In this document: in pieces, positions 8,844 to 17,334 of the stretch | Numbering within the stretch: position 1 is the stretch's first letter | Layout: each line of letters begins with the position of its first letter | Source: UBA9339 sp964535195 | GTDB taxonomy: Bacteria; Pseudomonadota; Gammaproteobacteria; UBA9339 | Direction of reading: 5' to 3' | Assembly: GCA_964535195.1 (NCBI GenBank) | Contig: CAZHSI010000004.1 | Location: 1 to 64,000, forward strand | DNA length: 64,000 bases | Notes under the pieces: model-generated | Told to the model about the DNA's origin: nothing | Databases searched by the model: none | What the model saw: only the letters and a program-made list of their open reading frames with translations | Position numbers and translations under genes: made by a program

Positions 8844-10013
8844 ATGCTACAATTGCTTTTATTATTACTTCCTATAGCAGCCGTTACCAGTTGGTTTGCT
8901 GGTGTAAATTATAGAAAATCCAAAGAAGTTGACCATGATGAAGGTTTTATTTCTCCTGATTATTTTCTTGGTTTGAATTACTTAATCAATGACGAGCCTG
9001 ACAAGGCGGTTGATGTTTTTATAAAAATGTTAGAAGTCAATATTAATACTGTTGAAACCCACTTGGCTTTAGGTAATCTCTTTCGTCGTCGCGGTGAAGT
9101 TGATCGCGCGATCCGTATTCATCAAAACTTAATCGCCAGACCCCAGTTAGTCGAAAAATATCGGATGCAGGCACTATTTGAATTAGCGCAGGATTATTTA
9201 CGTGCGGGAGTGATGGATCGAGCTGAACGTTTATTTCTGGAACTGATTAACACTGGAGGTGATGTGGTTGTTAGTTTAACCAATTTGTTGAATATTTATC
9301 AACAGCAGAAAGATTGGCAGCAGGCAATAGCTACTGCCAAAAAACTGGAGGGATTAAGTCGTGCTGATATGCGATATGCAATTGCCCATTATTATTGCGA
9401 ATTGGCAGAGGAAGCTTTGGCTAACCGTCGTTATGAGGAAGCAAGAAATTACCTGAAAAATGCTTTGAAACATGATAAAAAATGTGCTCGGGCTAGTATC
9501 GTTTTGGGACGACTTTTTTTTGCATCTTCTGAATACACTAAAGCAATAGAAGCCTTTCATATGGTATATGAGCAAGATGCTGAATATGTATCAGAGATCT
9601 TCGACCTCTTAACTCAAAGTTACAAAAAAATAGATAAAGAAGAAGAATTTATTAAGTATTTAACGCAGAGAATTGAGGAGGCCCCCAGAGTTTATTATAT
9701 TTTAGCCATGAGCGATTATTTGTTAAATAAGAGTGGTAATGTTGCTGCTACGGAATATCTTGCAAAACAATTACCACGTTGCTCTTCTTTACGTGGTTTA
9801 AGACAGCTGTTGGCTCTATATGTTAATCGCGTCGACGATGATATCAAAAGTCAACTTCTCCTTTTAAAAGAGTTTCTTGATAGATTGTTAAAGAACAAGC
9901 CAGTATATCGTTGTGTTCACTGTGGATTTGCCGGTAAAAATTTATACTGGCAATGTCCTAGTTGTCGACGTTGGAATGCGGTAAAACCGATCCATGGATT
10001 AGAAGGGGATTAG
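8844..10013 (+). CDS. lapB: Lipopolysaccharide assembly protein B
   Basis: 389 residues, the usual LapB length. One N-terminal membrane anchor (residues 1-20), then a run of TPR repeats (for example LNYLINDEPDKAVDVFIKML, HLALGNLFRRRGEVDRAI, ALFELAQDYLRAGVMDRAE), then a C-terminal rubredoxin-like metal knuckle with C357-x2-C360 and C371-x2-C374. LapB (YciM) binds LpxC and presents it to FtsH, limiting lipid A synthesis. Complete domain order and conserved linkage to lapA make the call safe. Confidence 0.93.
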   Translation: MLQLLLLLLPIAAVTSWFAGVNYRKSKEVDHDEGFISPDYFLGLNYLINDEPDKAVDVFIKMLEVNINTVETHLALGNLFRRRGEVDRAIRIHQNLIARPQLVEKYRMQALFELAQDYLRAGVMDRAERLFLELINTGGDVVVSLTNLLNIYQQQKDWQQAIATAKKLEGLSRADMRYAIAHYYCELAEEALANRRYEEARNYLKNALKHDKKCARASIVLGRLFFASSEYTKAIEAFHMVYEQDAEYVSEIFDLLTQSYKKIDKEEEFIKYLTQRIEEAPRVYYILAMSDYLLNKSGNVAATEYLAKQLPRCSSLRGLRQLLALYVNRVDDDIKSQLLLLKEFLDRLLKNKPVYRCVHCGFAGKNLYWQCPSCRRWNAVKPIHGLEGD

Positions 10014-10031
10014 CTTGGAGGGGGGAGCTTG

Positions 10032-10778
10032 CTAAACCCATAAGGCTACTACTGCCATTAATGTTACTCCGCATATTAAGGCGACTATTCCGCTGATTTT
10101 TTCAAAAGAATTTTTGTTTTCGCTTAAATGCTCTGTGCCTAAATATAAGAAGGTTCCAGCGGCTATAGCATTAAAATATGCAGAGATTATATTGCCAGAG
10201 TCGGTGGCAGTTGCATACAGAACGTAAGAAGCAATAAAAATCCCTAGCGGCGTTATAAGAGAAAACCCTACTATTATTTGTCTAATGGTATTTATTGTGA
10301 TACCAAACCGGTGAAGGTTTATGGTTAAAGCAAAACTTTCTGACCCCTTGTGAGCAAGAACCGCAAAAAATATGGTTATAGTCTCGATTAAATTAGCATT
10401 GGCGCCAATTGCTGCCCCTTCGACTAAAGAATGTATACTTAATAACAACACTAAAAATATTGGCACGATCGGCTTGTGATTGGTGAGGTGTCGATTATTA
10501 TACATAAGTATTCCTCGCTCTATCACTACCAGCAAGATACAAGTTATGATGCATATAAGAGCAGCTAAAGGGTAGTTGTATGTGGAGCCAAATTTTTCAC
10601 TAGCTTCAGGAAGAAGATGCAGTAGGGCGGTACTTAAAAATACACCACTAGCAAAAGCATCGCACCAGCTAAAAAGATGGATATCCCGTTTGATTATTTT
10701 TAAAGGCAAAAAACCGGTGGCTATAGTTAGTAAAAAGATACTAGAAGCAACTAAAGTTTTAGTTATCATTAAATACAT
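10032..10778 (-). CDS. ZIP-family divalent metal transporter
   Basis: 248 residues, about eight membrane helices. Signature elements: LHLLPEA in the second/third helix region, HSLVEGAAIGA in helix 4 and LAHKGSESFAL in helix 5, which carry the His/Glu metal ligands of ZIP transporters. Imports Zn(II), possibly Fe(II) or Mn(II), into the cytoplasm. Start ATG 10778 has AGGA seven bases upstream. Convergent with lapB, with only an 18-bp gap. A DtxR-type regulator lies far away at 56.2 kb; I see no matching operator in front of this gene. Confidence 0.82.
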   Translation of the reverse strand: MYLMITKTLVASSIFLLTIATGFLPLKIIKRDIHLFSWCDAFASGVFLSTALLHLLPEASEKFGSTYNYPLAALICIITCILLVVIERGILMYNNRHLTNHKPIVPIFLVLLLSIHSLVEGAAIGANANLIETITIFFAVLAHKGSESFALTINLHRFGITINTIRQIIVGFSLITPLGIFIASYVLYATATDSGNIISAYFNAIAAGTFLYLGTEHLSENKNSFEKISGIVALICGVTLMAVVALWV

Positions 10779-10930
10779 ATGTTTATCCTAGATTTGCACT
10801 TATAATGCATTTTTCTTATATATTGCTGTCTAAAAATATAGCTTATAGCCTTGATACTTACAACTGCTTTATAGTGCTAATGTTTCCTCGTGCTGAATAA
10901 TTACAAAAATTGATTAAAAGGAGAGTGATA

Positions 10931-11077
10931 ATGCTGTTAAAAAATATTAACAATGTTTTTGTGCTGTTAGTTAGTATATTTACTATTACAGGAATAGCTT
11001 GTGTTGATATTAATGCGGATTGTGCTGATGAATTTTTAAATCCCAATCATGATTTTTCTAAATTTTTTAGATTATGA
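10931..11077 (+). CDS. Small exported peptide or truncated leader, unknown
   Basis: 48 codons behind a good ribosome site (AAGGAG, spacing 8). The product starts MLLKNINNVFVLLVSIFTI, a signal-peptide-like segment, then TGIACVDINADCADEFLNP with Cys at 24 and 31. The GIAC sequence is a weak lipobox. No family recognised. The 3' end overlaps the decayed LD-carboxypeptidase fragment, so this may be the remnant of a broken gene rather than a working peptide gene. Confidence 0.35.
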   Translation: MLLKNINNVFVLLVSIFTITGIACVDINADCADEFLNPNHDFSKFFRL

Positions 11078-11425
11078 GCTTACAAGGAATAACCCGAAAA
11101 TCATCGTCGGGTTTAGCGATATTACTTTTCTATTATTAGCTATCCAGCTTTCCATGCGAAAACAGGATTAATAGCCTTTCATGGTACCTATGACTGGCCA
11201 GAATTTACCATTGATTATATGCAACGTGTTTTATTTAATGCGGAGAGAGTAACGTTTGCCAATCCAGTACCAGTAAGTGAAGTACTTAAGGATGGTGGGG
11301 TGGGATTGATGTTTACTCTGCCTGAAGGCGCTTTGGTGGAGATTGACGCTGATAAGAGAATATTATCACTATGCCTGAAGATGTTGTTAAATAATTCTTT
11401 AGTTTGCTATAATTCACCAAATTAA
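11040..11425 (+). pseudogene. Decayed LD-carboxypeptidase (LdcA/MccF family) fragment
   Basis: In one frame bases ~11067-11145 read LDYELTRNNPKIIVGFSDIT followed by FLLLAIQ; after a frameshift near 11145-11150 the next frame continues FHAKTGLIAFHGTYDWPEFT and on to 11425. These are the 'LDY..I..NPKi.iGySDiTaL.la....gl.tfHGP' landmarks of the S66 peptidase family, in the right order. The N-terminal third (before the nucleophile Ser region) and most of the C-terminal domain, with the catalytic Glu and His, are gone. S66 enzymes trim L,D-peptide bonds in murein recycling or cleave microcin C. Clearly non-functional. Confidence 0.7.
11384..11413 (+). promoter_or_regulatory. Probable sigma70 promoter of accA
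   Basis: TTGTTA at 11384-11389 and a perfect TATAAT at 11408-11413, spacer 18, placed 33 bp before the accA ATG. It lies inside the end of the LD-carboxypeptidase remnant. Confidence 0.6.
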
Positions 11426-11446
11426 CTATTTAGATGAGTACTATCA

Positions 11447-12394
11447 ATGAATCTTGATTTTTTAGATTTTGAACAACCGGTAGCTGAATTATTAGCTAAA
11501 ATCGAGGAGTTACGTTACGTTAGTAACGATAATAAAATTAACATTAGCCAAGAAATAGCGCGGTTAGAAGCTAAAAGTAAAGAATTGACTAAGTCTATTT
11601 TTGCCAAACTTACAGCAATGCAAGTGGTAAAGTTAGCAAGACATCCACAACGGCCCCATACTTTAGATTATATTGAGCGCATTTTTACTAATTTTGATGA
11701 ACTTTTTGGTGATCGGCATTTTGCCAAGGGAACTGCAATTATTGGTGGCACGGCAAGGCTTAATGAGCAACCAGTGATGGTTATTGGTCAACAAAAAGGG
11801 CGTACTACTAAAGAAAACCTTGAGCGTAATTTTGCGATGCCCAATCCTGAAGAGTATCGGAAGGCTTTACGTTTAATGGAAATGGCTGAGAAGTTTCAGC
11901 TGCCAATTTTTACTTTTATTGATACTCCAGGAGCTTATCCTGGTATTGGTGCTGAAGAACGTAATCAAAGCGAAGCTATTTCGCGGAACTTGTTTGCTAT
12001 GTCAAAGTTAAAAACGCCAATTATTTGTACAGTAATTGGAGAGGGTGGTTCGGGCGGGGCATTAGCTCTTGGTGTTGGTGATAAGGTATTAATGTTGCAA
12101 TATAGTATTTATGCCACAATTTCACCCGAAGGGTGTGCCTCAATTTTATGGCGCAGCCAAGATAAATTAGCTGAGGCTGCAGAAACGATGCAGTTAACGG
12201 CAGATAGGTTGTTTAAGTTGAAGTTAATTGATCAGATTGTCTCAGAACCCCTAGGTGGGGCTCATCGTGACTATGGTGTAATGGCACAAAATCTTAAAAA
12301 AGCTTTAAACGATAACTTACATCAGCTACGCAAACTAACTTTGGATAAGCTACTTCAAGAGCGTTATGACAAGCTAATGAGTTTTGGCCGATAG
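11447..12394 (+). CDS. accA: Acetyl-CoA carboxylase carboxyltransferase subunit alpha
   Basis: 315 residues, the usual AccA length (E. coli 319). With AccD it transfers the carboxyl group from carboxybiotin to acetyl-CoA, giving malonyl-CoA for fatty acid synthesis. N-terminal helical segment (LDFEQPVAELLAKIEELR) then the crotonase-like fold: RHPQRPHTLDYIERIF, GDRHFAKGTAIIGG, FIDTPGAYPGIGAEERNQSEAI, and GEGGSGGALALGVGDKVLM with the oxyanion-hole glycines. Followed at once by a repeat and tilS, as accA-tilS in many gammaproteobacteria. Confidence 0.96.
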   Translation: MNLDFLDFEQPVAELLAKIEELRYVSNDNKINISQEIARLEAKSKELTKSIFAKLTAMQVVKLARHPQRPHTLDYIERIFTNFDELFGDRHFAKGTAIIGGTARLNEQPVMVIGQQKGRTTKENLERNFAMPNPEEYRKALRLMEMAEKFQLPIFTFIDTPGAYPGIGAEERNQSEAISRNLFAMSKLKTPIICTVIGEGGSGGALALGVGDKVLMLQYSIYATISPEGCASILWRSQDKLAEAAETMQLTADRLFKLKLIDQIVSEPLGGAHRDYGVMAQNLKKALNDNLHQLRKLTLDKLLQERYDKLMSFGR

Positions 12395-12397
12395 ACA

Positions 12398-12455
12398 TAT
12401 GTCATTGCGAGGAACAAGCACGGAGAGTTGCGAAGTAAGCCAGAAGACCGCTGAT
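12398..12455 (+). repeat. Degenerate intergenic repeat of the 'TCATTGCGAGGA' type
   Basis: Between accA and tilS: ATGTCATTGCGAGGAACAAG then CGGAGAGTTGCGAAGTAAGC. It resembles the widespread 'TCATTGCGAGGA-GCGAAGCGACGAAGCAATC' intergenic element of several proteobacteria. It is open in the tilS frame and would add about 20 low-relevance residues (SLRGTSTESCEVSQ) to TilS if an upstream start were used. Confidence 0.5.
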
Positions 12456-12458
12456 ATA

Positions 12459-13703
12459 ATGTTAAATAAGCTGCTAGGTTTGTTAGCACCATACAAGCGA
12501 ATCTTTATTGCCTACAGTGGTGGCGCTGACTCTCATGTCCTCCTGCATCTTTTGAGTACATTTTTTAAAAGTAAAAAAGGTATTAAGCTAACTGCCATCC
12601 ATATTAATCATAATCTTAGTCCACATGCAAAAAGGTGGGATAGGCATTGCTATCAGGTTTGTAAAAAGTTACATATCGACTATATTTCTAAAAGCATTGC
12701 TCCAGGAATTAAACCAGGTGCTCATAGCCTTGAAGAAATATTACGTAAATTACGGTATGAAATTTTTGCCAAAGTTTTGCCAAAAGGGGCATGCTTAGTA
12801 ACTGCCCATCAGGCTGATGATCAGGCTGAAACTTTATTATTACAATTGTTTCGTGGTGCTGGACCTAAGGGTTTAGCGGCTATGCCGGAGAAGGTCGAGT
12901 TTGCTCGTGGCTGGTTGGTACGGCCTTTGTTGGGGTGCTCACGCGAAGATATTTTATTTTATGCTAAATGTCATAAGCTAAGATGGATTGAAGATGAAAG
13001 CAACAGCAACACTAAATTTGATCGTAACTTTATTCGACATCAACTAATGCCCCATATAAAAAACAGGTGGCCGGCCTGTGTTAAAGTTTTAAATCGCGTG
13101 TCTAGACACTGTTGCGAAGCAAGTGAGCTATTAAATATATTGGCAGAAGAGGATTTGCTTAAAGTTGCAGATCAAGAAAAAGCACATATTATTGACGTGA
13201 AGTCCTTGAAAAAACTTCCTCTTGTTCGGCAAAAAAATGTTTTACGTTTTTGGTTGCATCGCTTGTCATTACCGATACCAAGTGAAGTGAAGTTAGCAGA
13301 AGTTATTCGTACGGTTGTTAACTCTCGTTACGACGCTATGCCATTAGTTAAGTGGTTTGGTGCAGAGGTGCGCCGTTTTCGCCATGGTTTATATGCTATG
13401 CCTCCTTTGGTGGCTTTAGATAGCAAAAGGTCATCGCCAGCTTTAAATAAATTAAAATTGCAGTTAGCAAATGAACTAAAATTAGATCCTAAGAAAATTA
13501 AACTATGTTTACGAAAAGAGGGTGAAAGAGTAAAGCTATTTAAACGACAGGGTACTCATGAGCTTAATAAGTTGTTGCAAGAATGGAGTGTTCCGCCGTG
13601 GCTACGTAATCGTGTGCCGTTGATATATTATGAAACCAAACTGATTGCTGTTGTGGGCTATTATACTTTCGGATATAATAAAAACGTAAGAAATCAAATT
13701 TAG
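12459..13703 (+). CDS. tilS: tRNA(Ile)-lysidine synthase
   Basis: 414 residues from ATG 12459. The frame is open back to 12384, but the extra N-terminal residues are encoded by an intergenic repeat, and starting at MLNKLLGLL puts the PP-loop motif at the usual distance. Converts C34 of tRNA-Ile(CAU) to lysidine so that it reads AUA; that tRNA is present at 31742-31818. The P-loop is IAYSGGADSHVLLH, followed by HINHNLSPHAKRWD, TAHQADDQAETLLLQLFRG and RPLLGCSREDI. The C-terminal TilS substrate-binding domains (residues ~220-414) are present, ending VGYYTFGYNKNV. No strong ribosome site at either start. Confidence 0.93.
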   Translation: MLNKLLGLLAPYKRIFIAYSGGADSHVLLHLLSTFFKSKKGIKLTAIHINHNLSPHAKRWDRHCYQVCKKLHIDYISKSIAPGIKPGAHSLEEILRKLRYEIFAKVLPKGACLVTAHQADDQAETLLLQLFRGAGPKGLAAMPEKVEFARGWLVRPLLGCSREDILFYAKCHKLRWIEDESNSNTKFDRNFIRHQLMPHIKNRWPACVKVLNRVSRHCCEASELLNILAEEDLLKVADQEKAHIIDVKSLKKLPLVRQKNVLRFWLHRLSLPIPSEVKLAEVIRTVVNSRYDAMPLVKWFGAEVRRFRHGLYAMPPLVALDSKRSSPALNKLKLQLANELKLDPKKIKLCLRKEGERVKLFKRQGTHELNKLLQEWSVPPWLRNRVPLIYYETKLIAVVGYYTFGYNKNVRNQI

Positions 13704-13795
13704 GCTCGCCGCGTGTATGAACTACGCAGCTCGGTCAAGGGGGAGGGCTGCGCTTTTCCACCTTGACGATTTCCCATTGCTTTGTTATGCGAAAG
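13702..13795 (-). repeat. Dispersed intergenic repeat, copy C (inverted)
   Basis: Reverse orientation relative to the copy at 22280-22360. On the minus strand it reads AACAAAGCAATGGGAAAT, then a hairpin with arms GTCAAGGTGG and CCCTCCCCCTTGAC, then CGAGCTGCGTAGTT and CACGCGGCGAG. The hairpin directly follows the tilS stop codon (stop within the repeat edge), so it may double as a transcript 3' end. Confidence 0.7.
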
Positions 13796-13850
13796 ACCGC
13801 GTGAAATAAATTTAAAGGATAGGAAAAGATTTAATAGAGGGAGGAAACGT

Positions 13851-14924
13851 ATGGAAACAAGAGAAGTAGTGGCTAAAGCTGAAATTGTAGCCGAAAATAG
13901 AGTAGCAGAGATATCGGAGTGGAAGAATAATTGTGCAGTATCTTGTACGGCTATATTTTTGATTAATGCTTTTATATCTATACCAAGTAAACTGTCGCAA
14001 GAAGCAGAACTAAAGCTTACCTTGATTTTTAATCAATATTATCAGCTTTCACTAAGTGTAGAGCAATTAAGGGAACTTTTTTTGGATAAGTTTACTTTGC
14101 CTTCGGATAGACAAGTTATTTTAGGTCCTGTTTTAAGAGATTTTCTTAATACGGTGATGCCAGGAGCTGCAGAAGAGGCAGCAGCAGAAACAAAAGATGC
14201 AGGTATGTTATCTAATGAAGCGTTTACTCATCTTGCTGCGGAATTTGGTTTTAATGTGGTTTTTTATGCTCTTCTTGATCAAGATAAGATACAAAGATCC
14301 GGGGTAATACCAGCAATTATAATTGATGAGCATATTGATTTAACTCTTCGTCCTTATTTTAATGTGCACGCAAAGGTAGGACATTATGATCTTATTATGG
14401 ACGATGAGGTTTCTGCAAGGCGCCACAATGATTCAAATTTTGATGTGAGTTCCTATAAATTATCTATTGAGCAAGGACAAGAAGAAGCTTGTAGAGCTAA
14501 AATTGCGAAATTATGTCAGCAACATTTTGCAGGACAGACGTTACTTGATAGCCAAATAAATAAACTTTTTCAATTAGCCCAAAGTATTGCAGAAAGTGAT
14601 TCCGAGCAGGCAGCCCAAATAGTATTGGTAGCTAGTAAACTCAAGTCCTTATGTGAAGATTTTTTTAAAAAACCAGCTATGGAAAGAGCCGCACGCTCAA
14701 AAAGATTTAAAGAAGAGTTTGTGGCAATTGTTAGAAAGGCAGCACCAGCGATAGGTTTGGGTGAATGGGCTTGGAGTTGGATAACATTCAAATCTACAGC
14801 GAATCAGTTGTTACAAGCAATTTTAAGAGAGATGGCAAAGACCATTAATGCTATGGGGGCAGACTTAAAAATTGGTTTAGATGATGACGTGGGTAATGAA
14901 CCTCCGTCTCCTGGGTTTGGTTGA
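13851..14924 (+). CDS. Candidate OTU-like (otubain-type) cysteine protease, putative host-directed effector
   Basis: 357 residues from ATG 13851, chosen for its strong GGGAGG ribosome site; the open frame upstream is repeat sequence. No signal peptide or membrane segment. Near the N-terminus is WKNNCAVSC (Cys28), and 150 residues later RPYFNVHAKVGHYDLIMDDE with His178 and Asp180. In otubains the catalytic pair sits in GHYDIL at the end of the last core strands, and the nucleophile is in a 'DGNC' turn ~170 residues earlier; the spacing, the GHYDLI string and the preceding beta-rich stretch fit, but the D before N-C is replaced by Lys. Residues ~200-357 are helical and Ala/Lys/Glu-rich, ending in an acidic then Pro/Gly tail (DDDVGNEPPSPGFG), a possible secretion signal. 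No other family recognised; function is inference. Confidence 0.45.
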   Translation: METREVVAKAEIVAENRVAEISEWKNNCAVSCTAIFLINAFISIPSKLSQEAELKLTLIFNQYYQLSLSVEQLRELFLDKFTLPSDRQVILGPVLRDFLNTVMPGAAEEAAAETKDAGMLSNEAFTHLAAEFGFNVVFYALLDQDKIQRSGVIPAIIIDEHIDLTLRPYFNVHAKVGHYDLIMDDEVSARRHNDSNFDVSSYKLSIEQGQEEACRAKIAKLCQQHFAGQTLLDSQINKLFQLAQSIAESDSEQAAQIVLVASKLKSLCEDFFKKPAMERAARSKRFKEEFVAIVRKAAPAIGLGEWAWSWITFKSTANQLLQAILREMAKTINAMGADLKIGLDDDVGNEPPSPGFG

Positions 14925-14933
14925 CCATGAATG

Positions 14934-14979
14934 CTGCGTTAAGTTTGGGGCGATACACAAGGTGACGCAGTCGTTTTTT
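14934..14979 (+). terminator. Possible terminator after the OTU-like gene
   Basis: CTGCGT at 14934-14939 pairs with ACGCAG at 14965-14970, followed by TCGTTTTTT. The stem is short and the loop long (25 bases), so this is a weak candidate, but it is correctly placed 10 bp after the stop codon. Confidence 0.35.
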
Positions 14980-15027
14980 ACTAACCACGGGGATATATAT
15001 TTTTTTTGTTATATATAATTACCGGTT

Positions 15028-17334
15028 ATGCCCTGCTGGATTCTTACATTTTTTTTAGGTGTTTTTACCTTAACATTTTGTCGAACTCTTCCAAGTTTAT
15101 ATTGGCTCTTGGGATTAATTCCTATGATTACTATGTGGTTCATAGTAGCGCCAAAGGTAAAAAGATTTATTTTGCATGTTCTGGTTTTTGGATTAGGATT
15201 TTCCTGGATATTGGTTTATACCCATGTTGTTACTAATTGGAGCTTACCTTTAGAATTAGAAGGGAAGAAGGTATTAGTAACCGGTTATGTTGCAGCACCA
15301 CCATCTAACAAACATTATGGTGTTAGCTTTGAGTTTAAAACAAAAACTGTAGCCGGGAAAAAAGTAAGTGCCAAATTAAAATTAGGGTGGTATGGCAAAT
15401 CAAAAATAGTGCCGAAAATAAGCGCTGGGGATAGGTGGCAATTATTAGTACGCTTAAAGCGTCCCCACGGAGTTTTAAACCCCGGCGGTTTCGATTTAGA
15501 AAAGCATTTATTAATGCATCATATTCGTGCTACTGGCTATGTAATTGATTCTGAACTTAATCAGATTTTAGAATCCCATTTTTATCATTATCCACTTTCC
15601 CGTTTACGCCAGTTTCTTATAAGTAAAATGGCAGAAGTTTTATCTGATGAGGAGTTAGCGCCAATTATTATTGCTTTTGCTAGCGGTGCTCAAGATAAAA
15701 TTACCCAGCCTCAGTGGCAAGTAATGCGTGATACTGGTACGAGCTATTTAGTGGCAATTGCTGGGCTACATATTGGCTTAGTGGCAAGTATTGCTTTTTT
15801 ATTGGCGCAGTTTTTATGGCGATTATCGCGTAGACTCCCTTTAATTATACCCGCGAAAGAGGCAGGTATTATTGTTGGCTTGGTATTTGGATTTATTTAT
15901 GGAGCGGTTTCTGGGTTTTCAATACCGACAGAGCGTTCGTTGGTGATGCTAGTGATGTTTAGTTTTGCGGTTTTGATGCGGCGTAATACCAAATCATGGA
16001 ACGCATGGTTGTGGTCATTGTTTTTAGTACTGATCATCAATCCTCTTGCCATACTCACCATAGGCTTTTGGTTATCTTTTAGTGCGGTGGCCTCAATTAT
16101 TTATGTAAGTAATGGCTATGTTAAAGTTGCACAATCTCATTTAGGTAAGTTTTGGCGGATGCAGCTTACAGTAACCGTGGCTTTGTTGCCTTTTACTTTG
16201 TTATTTTTTCAACAGTTTTCTTTTATAACAATTATTGCCAATTTGATTGCCATGCCAGGTGTATGTTTGGTGGTGGTACCCATGAGCTTACTTGGCGCTA
16301 TAACTTTATTGATCTCGAGTAATTTAGGTGGTTGTATTTTATGGGGGAGTGCAAAATTATTATATTTAATATGGTGGTGGTTGACATTTTTATCCCATAA
16401 CTTTAATGGTAGTTGGTACCATCCAATTTATAATTGGTGGGTTTTAATTACTGCAAGTATAGGAGTTGTATTATTGCTTGCTCCACGCGGGTTTCCTACC
16501 AGATTGCTTGGTTTGGTATGGTTGCTGCCTTTATTTTTTTATGTGCCGCCAAAGCCAGAGGTTGATGGCCAAGTATGGTTTACTTTGCTTGATGCGGGGC
16601 AAGGTTTAGCAGCAGTAGTGCAAACAAAAAGCCATATTCTGCTTTACGATACCGGTCCAAGATTTTTTGATAACGATGCTGGCGCCAGTATTATTGTTCC
16701 ATATTTGCGCCAAAAAGGGATCCAAAGTGTGGATACGATGATTATAAGTCACGGTGATAGTGATCATAGCGGTGGCGCTACTTCTGTGTTAAGTTCATTG
16801 CCAGTTAGTAATATTGTAACTAGTGTCCCTGAAAAATACACCTCGTACGCAGCTACTCCTTGTATTAATGGACAGCATTGGCAATGGGATGGGGTTGATT
16901 TTTACATATTATCGCCGCCAGCAAATACCTTTTTGGATAGTAATAATGCTTCTTGTGTGTTAAAAATCGTGACTAGAAGTAATTCTTTACTATTAACTGG
17001 TGATATTGAACGTGAGGCAGAAAATTTGCTACTAGAAAATCACCGCTCCGATTTAAAGAGCACTATTTTAGTAGCGCCGCACCATGGTAGTGCCACCTCA
17101 TCTACGGAGGAATTAGTTGCGGCGGTTGCCCCGCAGTATGTTATTTTTCCGGTGGGATACAACAATCGCTTTCATTTTCCCCATAAAAAAGTTATGGCAA
17201 GATATCTCGCAAAACAGGCGAAATTGCTGGATGTTTCACGAGCTGGGGCAATTACTTTTAAATTTGATGATAATTCGGGTATACTCGAGCCTGAATGTTA
17301 TCGGCAAAAGGTAAGGCATATTTGGTATGATTAA
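15028..17334 (+). CDS. comEC: DNA internalization-related competence protein ComEC/Rec2
   Basis: 768 residues, full length. N-terminal membrane segments and an OB-like domain (VTGYVAAPPSNKHYGVSFEF, then KRPHGVLNPGGFDLEKHLL), the ComEC channel core (YLVAIAGLHIGLVASIAFLL, GFSIPTERSLVMLV), then a metallo-beta-lactamase-like domain (LLDAGQGLAAVV, ISHGDSDHSGGA, LLTGDIEREAE, VAPHHGS). Forms the inner-membrane channel for single-stranded DNA uptake. In gammaproteobacteria it commonly precedes msbA, as here; its last 8 bp overlap the msbA start. Intact despite the apparent host-dependent life style, which may mean retained competence or recent reduction. Confidence 0.93.
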   Translation: MPCWILTFFLGVFTLTFCRTLPSLYWLLGLIPMITMWFIVAPKVKRFILHVLVFGLGFSWILVYTHVVTNWSLPLELEGKKVLVTGYVAAPPSNKHYGVSFEFKTKTVAGKKVSAKLKLGWYGKSKIVPKISAGDRWQLLVRLKRPHGVLNPGGFDLEKHLLMHHIRATGYVIDSELNQILESHFYHYPLSRLRQFLISKMAEVLSDEELAPIIIAFASGAQDKITQPQWQVMRDTGTSYLVAIAGLHIGLVASIAFLLAQFLWRLSRRLPLIIPAKEAGIIVGLVFGFIYGAVSGFSIPTERSLVMLVMFSFAVLMRRNTKSWNAWLWSLFLVLIINPLAILTIGFWLSFSAVASIIYVSNGYVKVAQSHLGKFWRMQLTVTVALLPFTLLFFQQFSFITIIANLIAMPGVCLVVVPMSLLGAITLLISSNLGGCILWGSAKLLYLIWWWLTFLSHNFNGSWYHPIYNWWVLITASIGVVLLLAPRGFPTRLLGLVWLLPLFFYVPPKPEVDGQVWFTLLDAGQGLAAVVQTKSHILLYDTGPRFFDNDAGASIIVPYLRQKGIQSVDTMIISHGDSDHSGGATSVLSSLPVSNIVTSVPEKYTSYAATPCINGQHWQWDGVDFYILSPPANTFLDSNNASCVLKIVTRSNSLLLTGDIEREAENLLLENHRSDLKSTILVAPHHGSATSSTEELVAAVAPQYVIFPVGYNNRFHFPHKKVMARYLAKQAKLLDVSRAGAITFKFDDNSGILEPECYRQKVRHIWYD

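Noticed and set aside
14934..15030. Phage or plasmid origin-like AT-rich stretch before comEC
   Set aside because: ATATATA/TATATAT palindrome is small and sits where a promoter is expected; no iterons or DnaA-box cluster seen.
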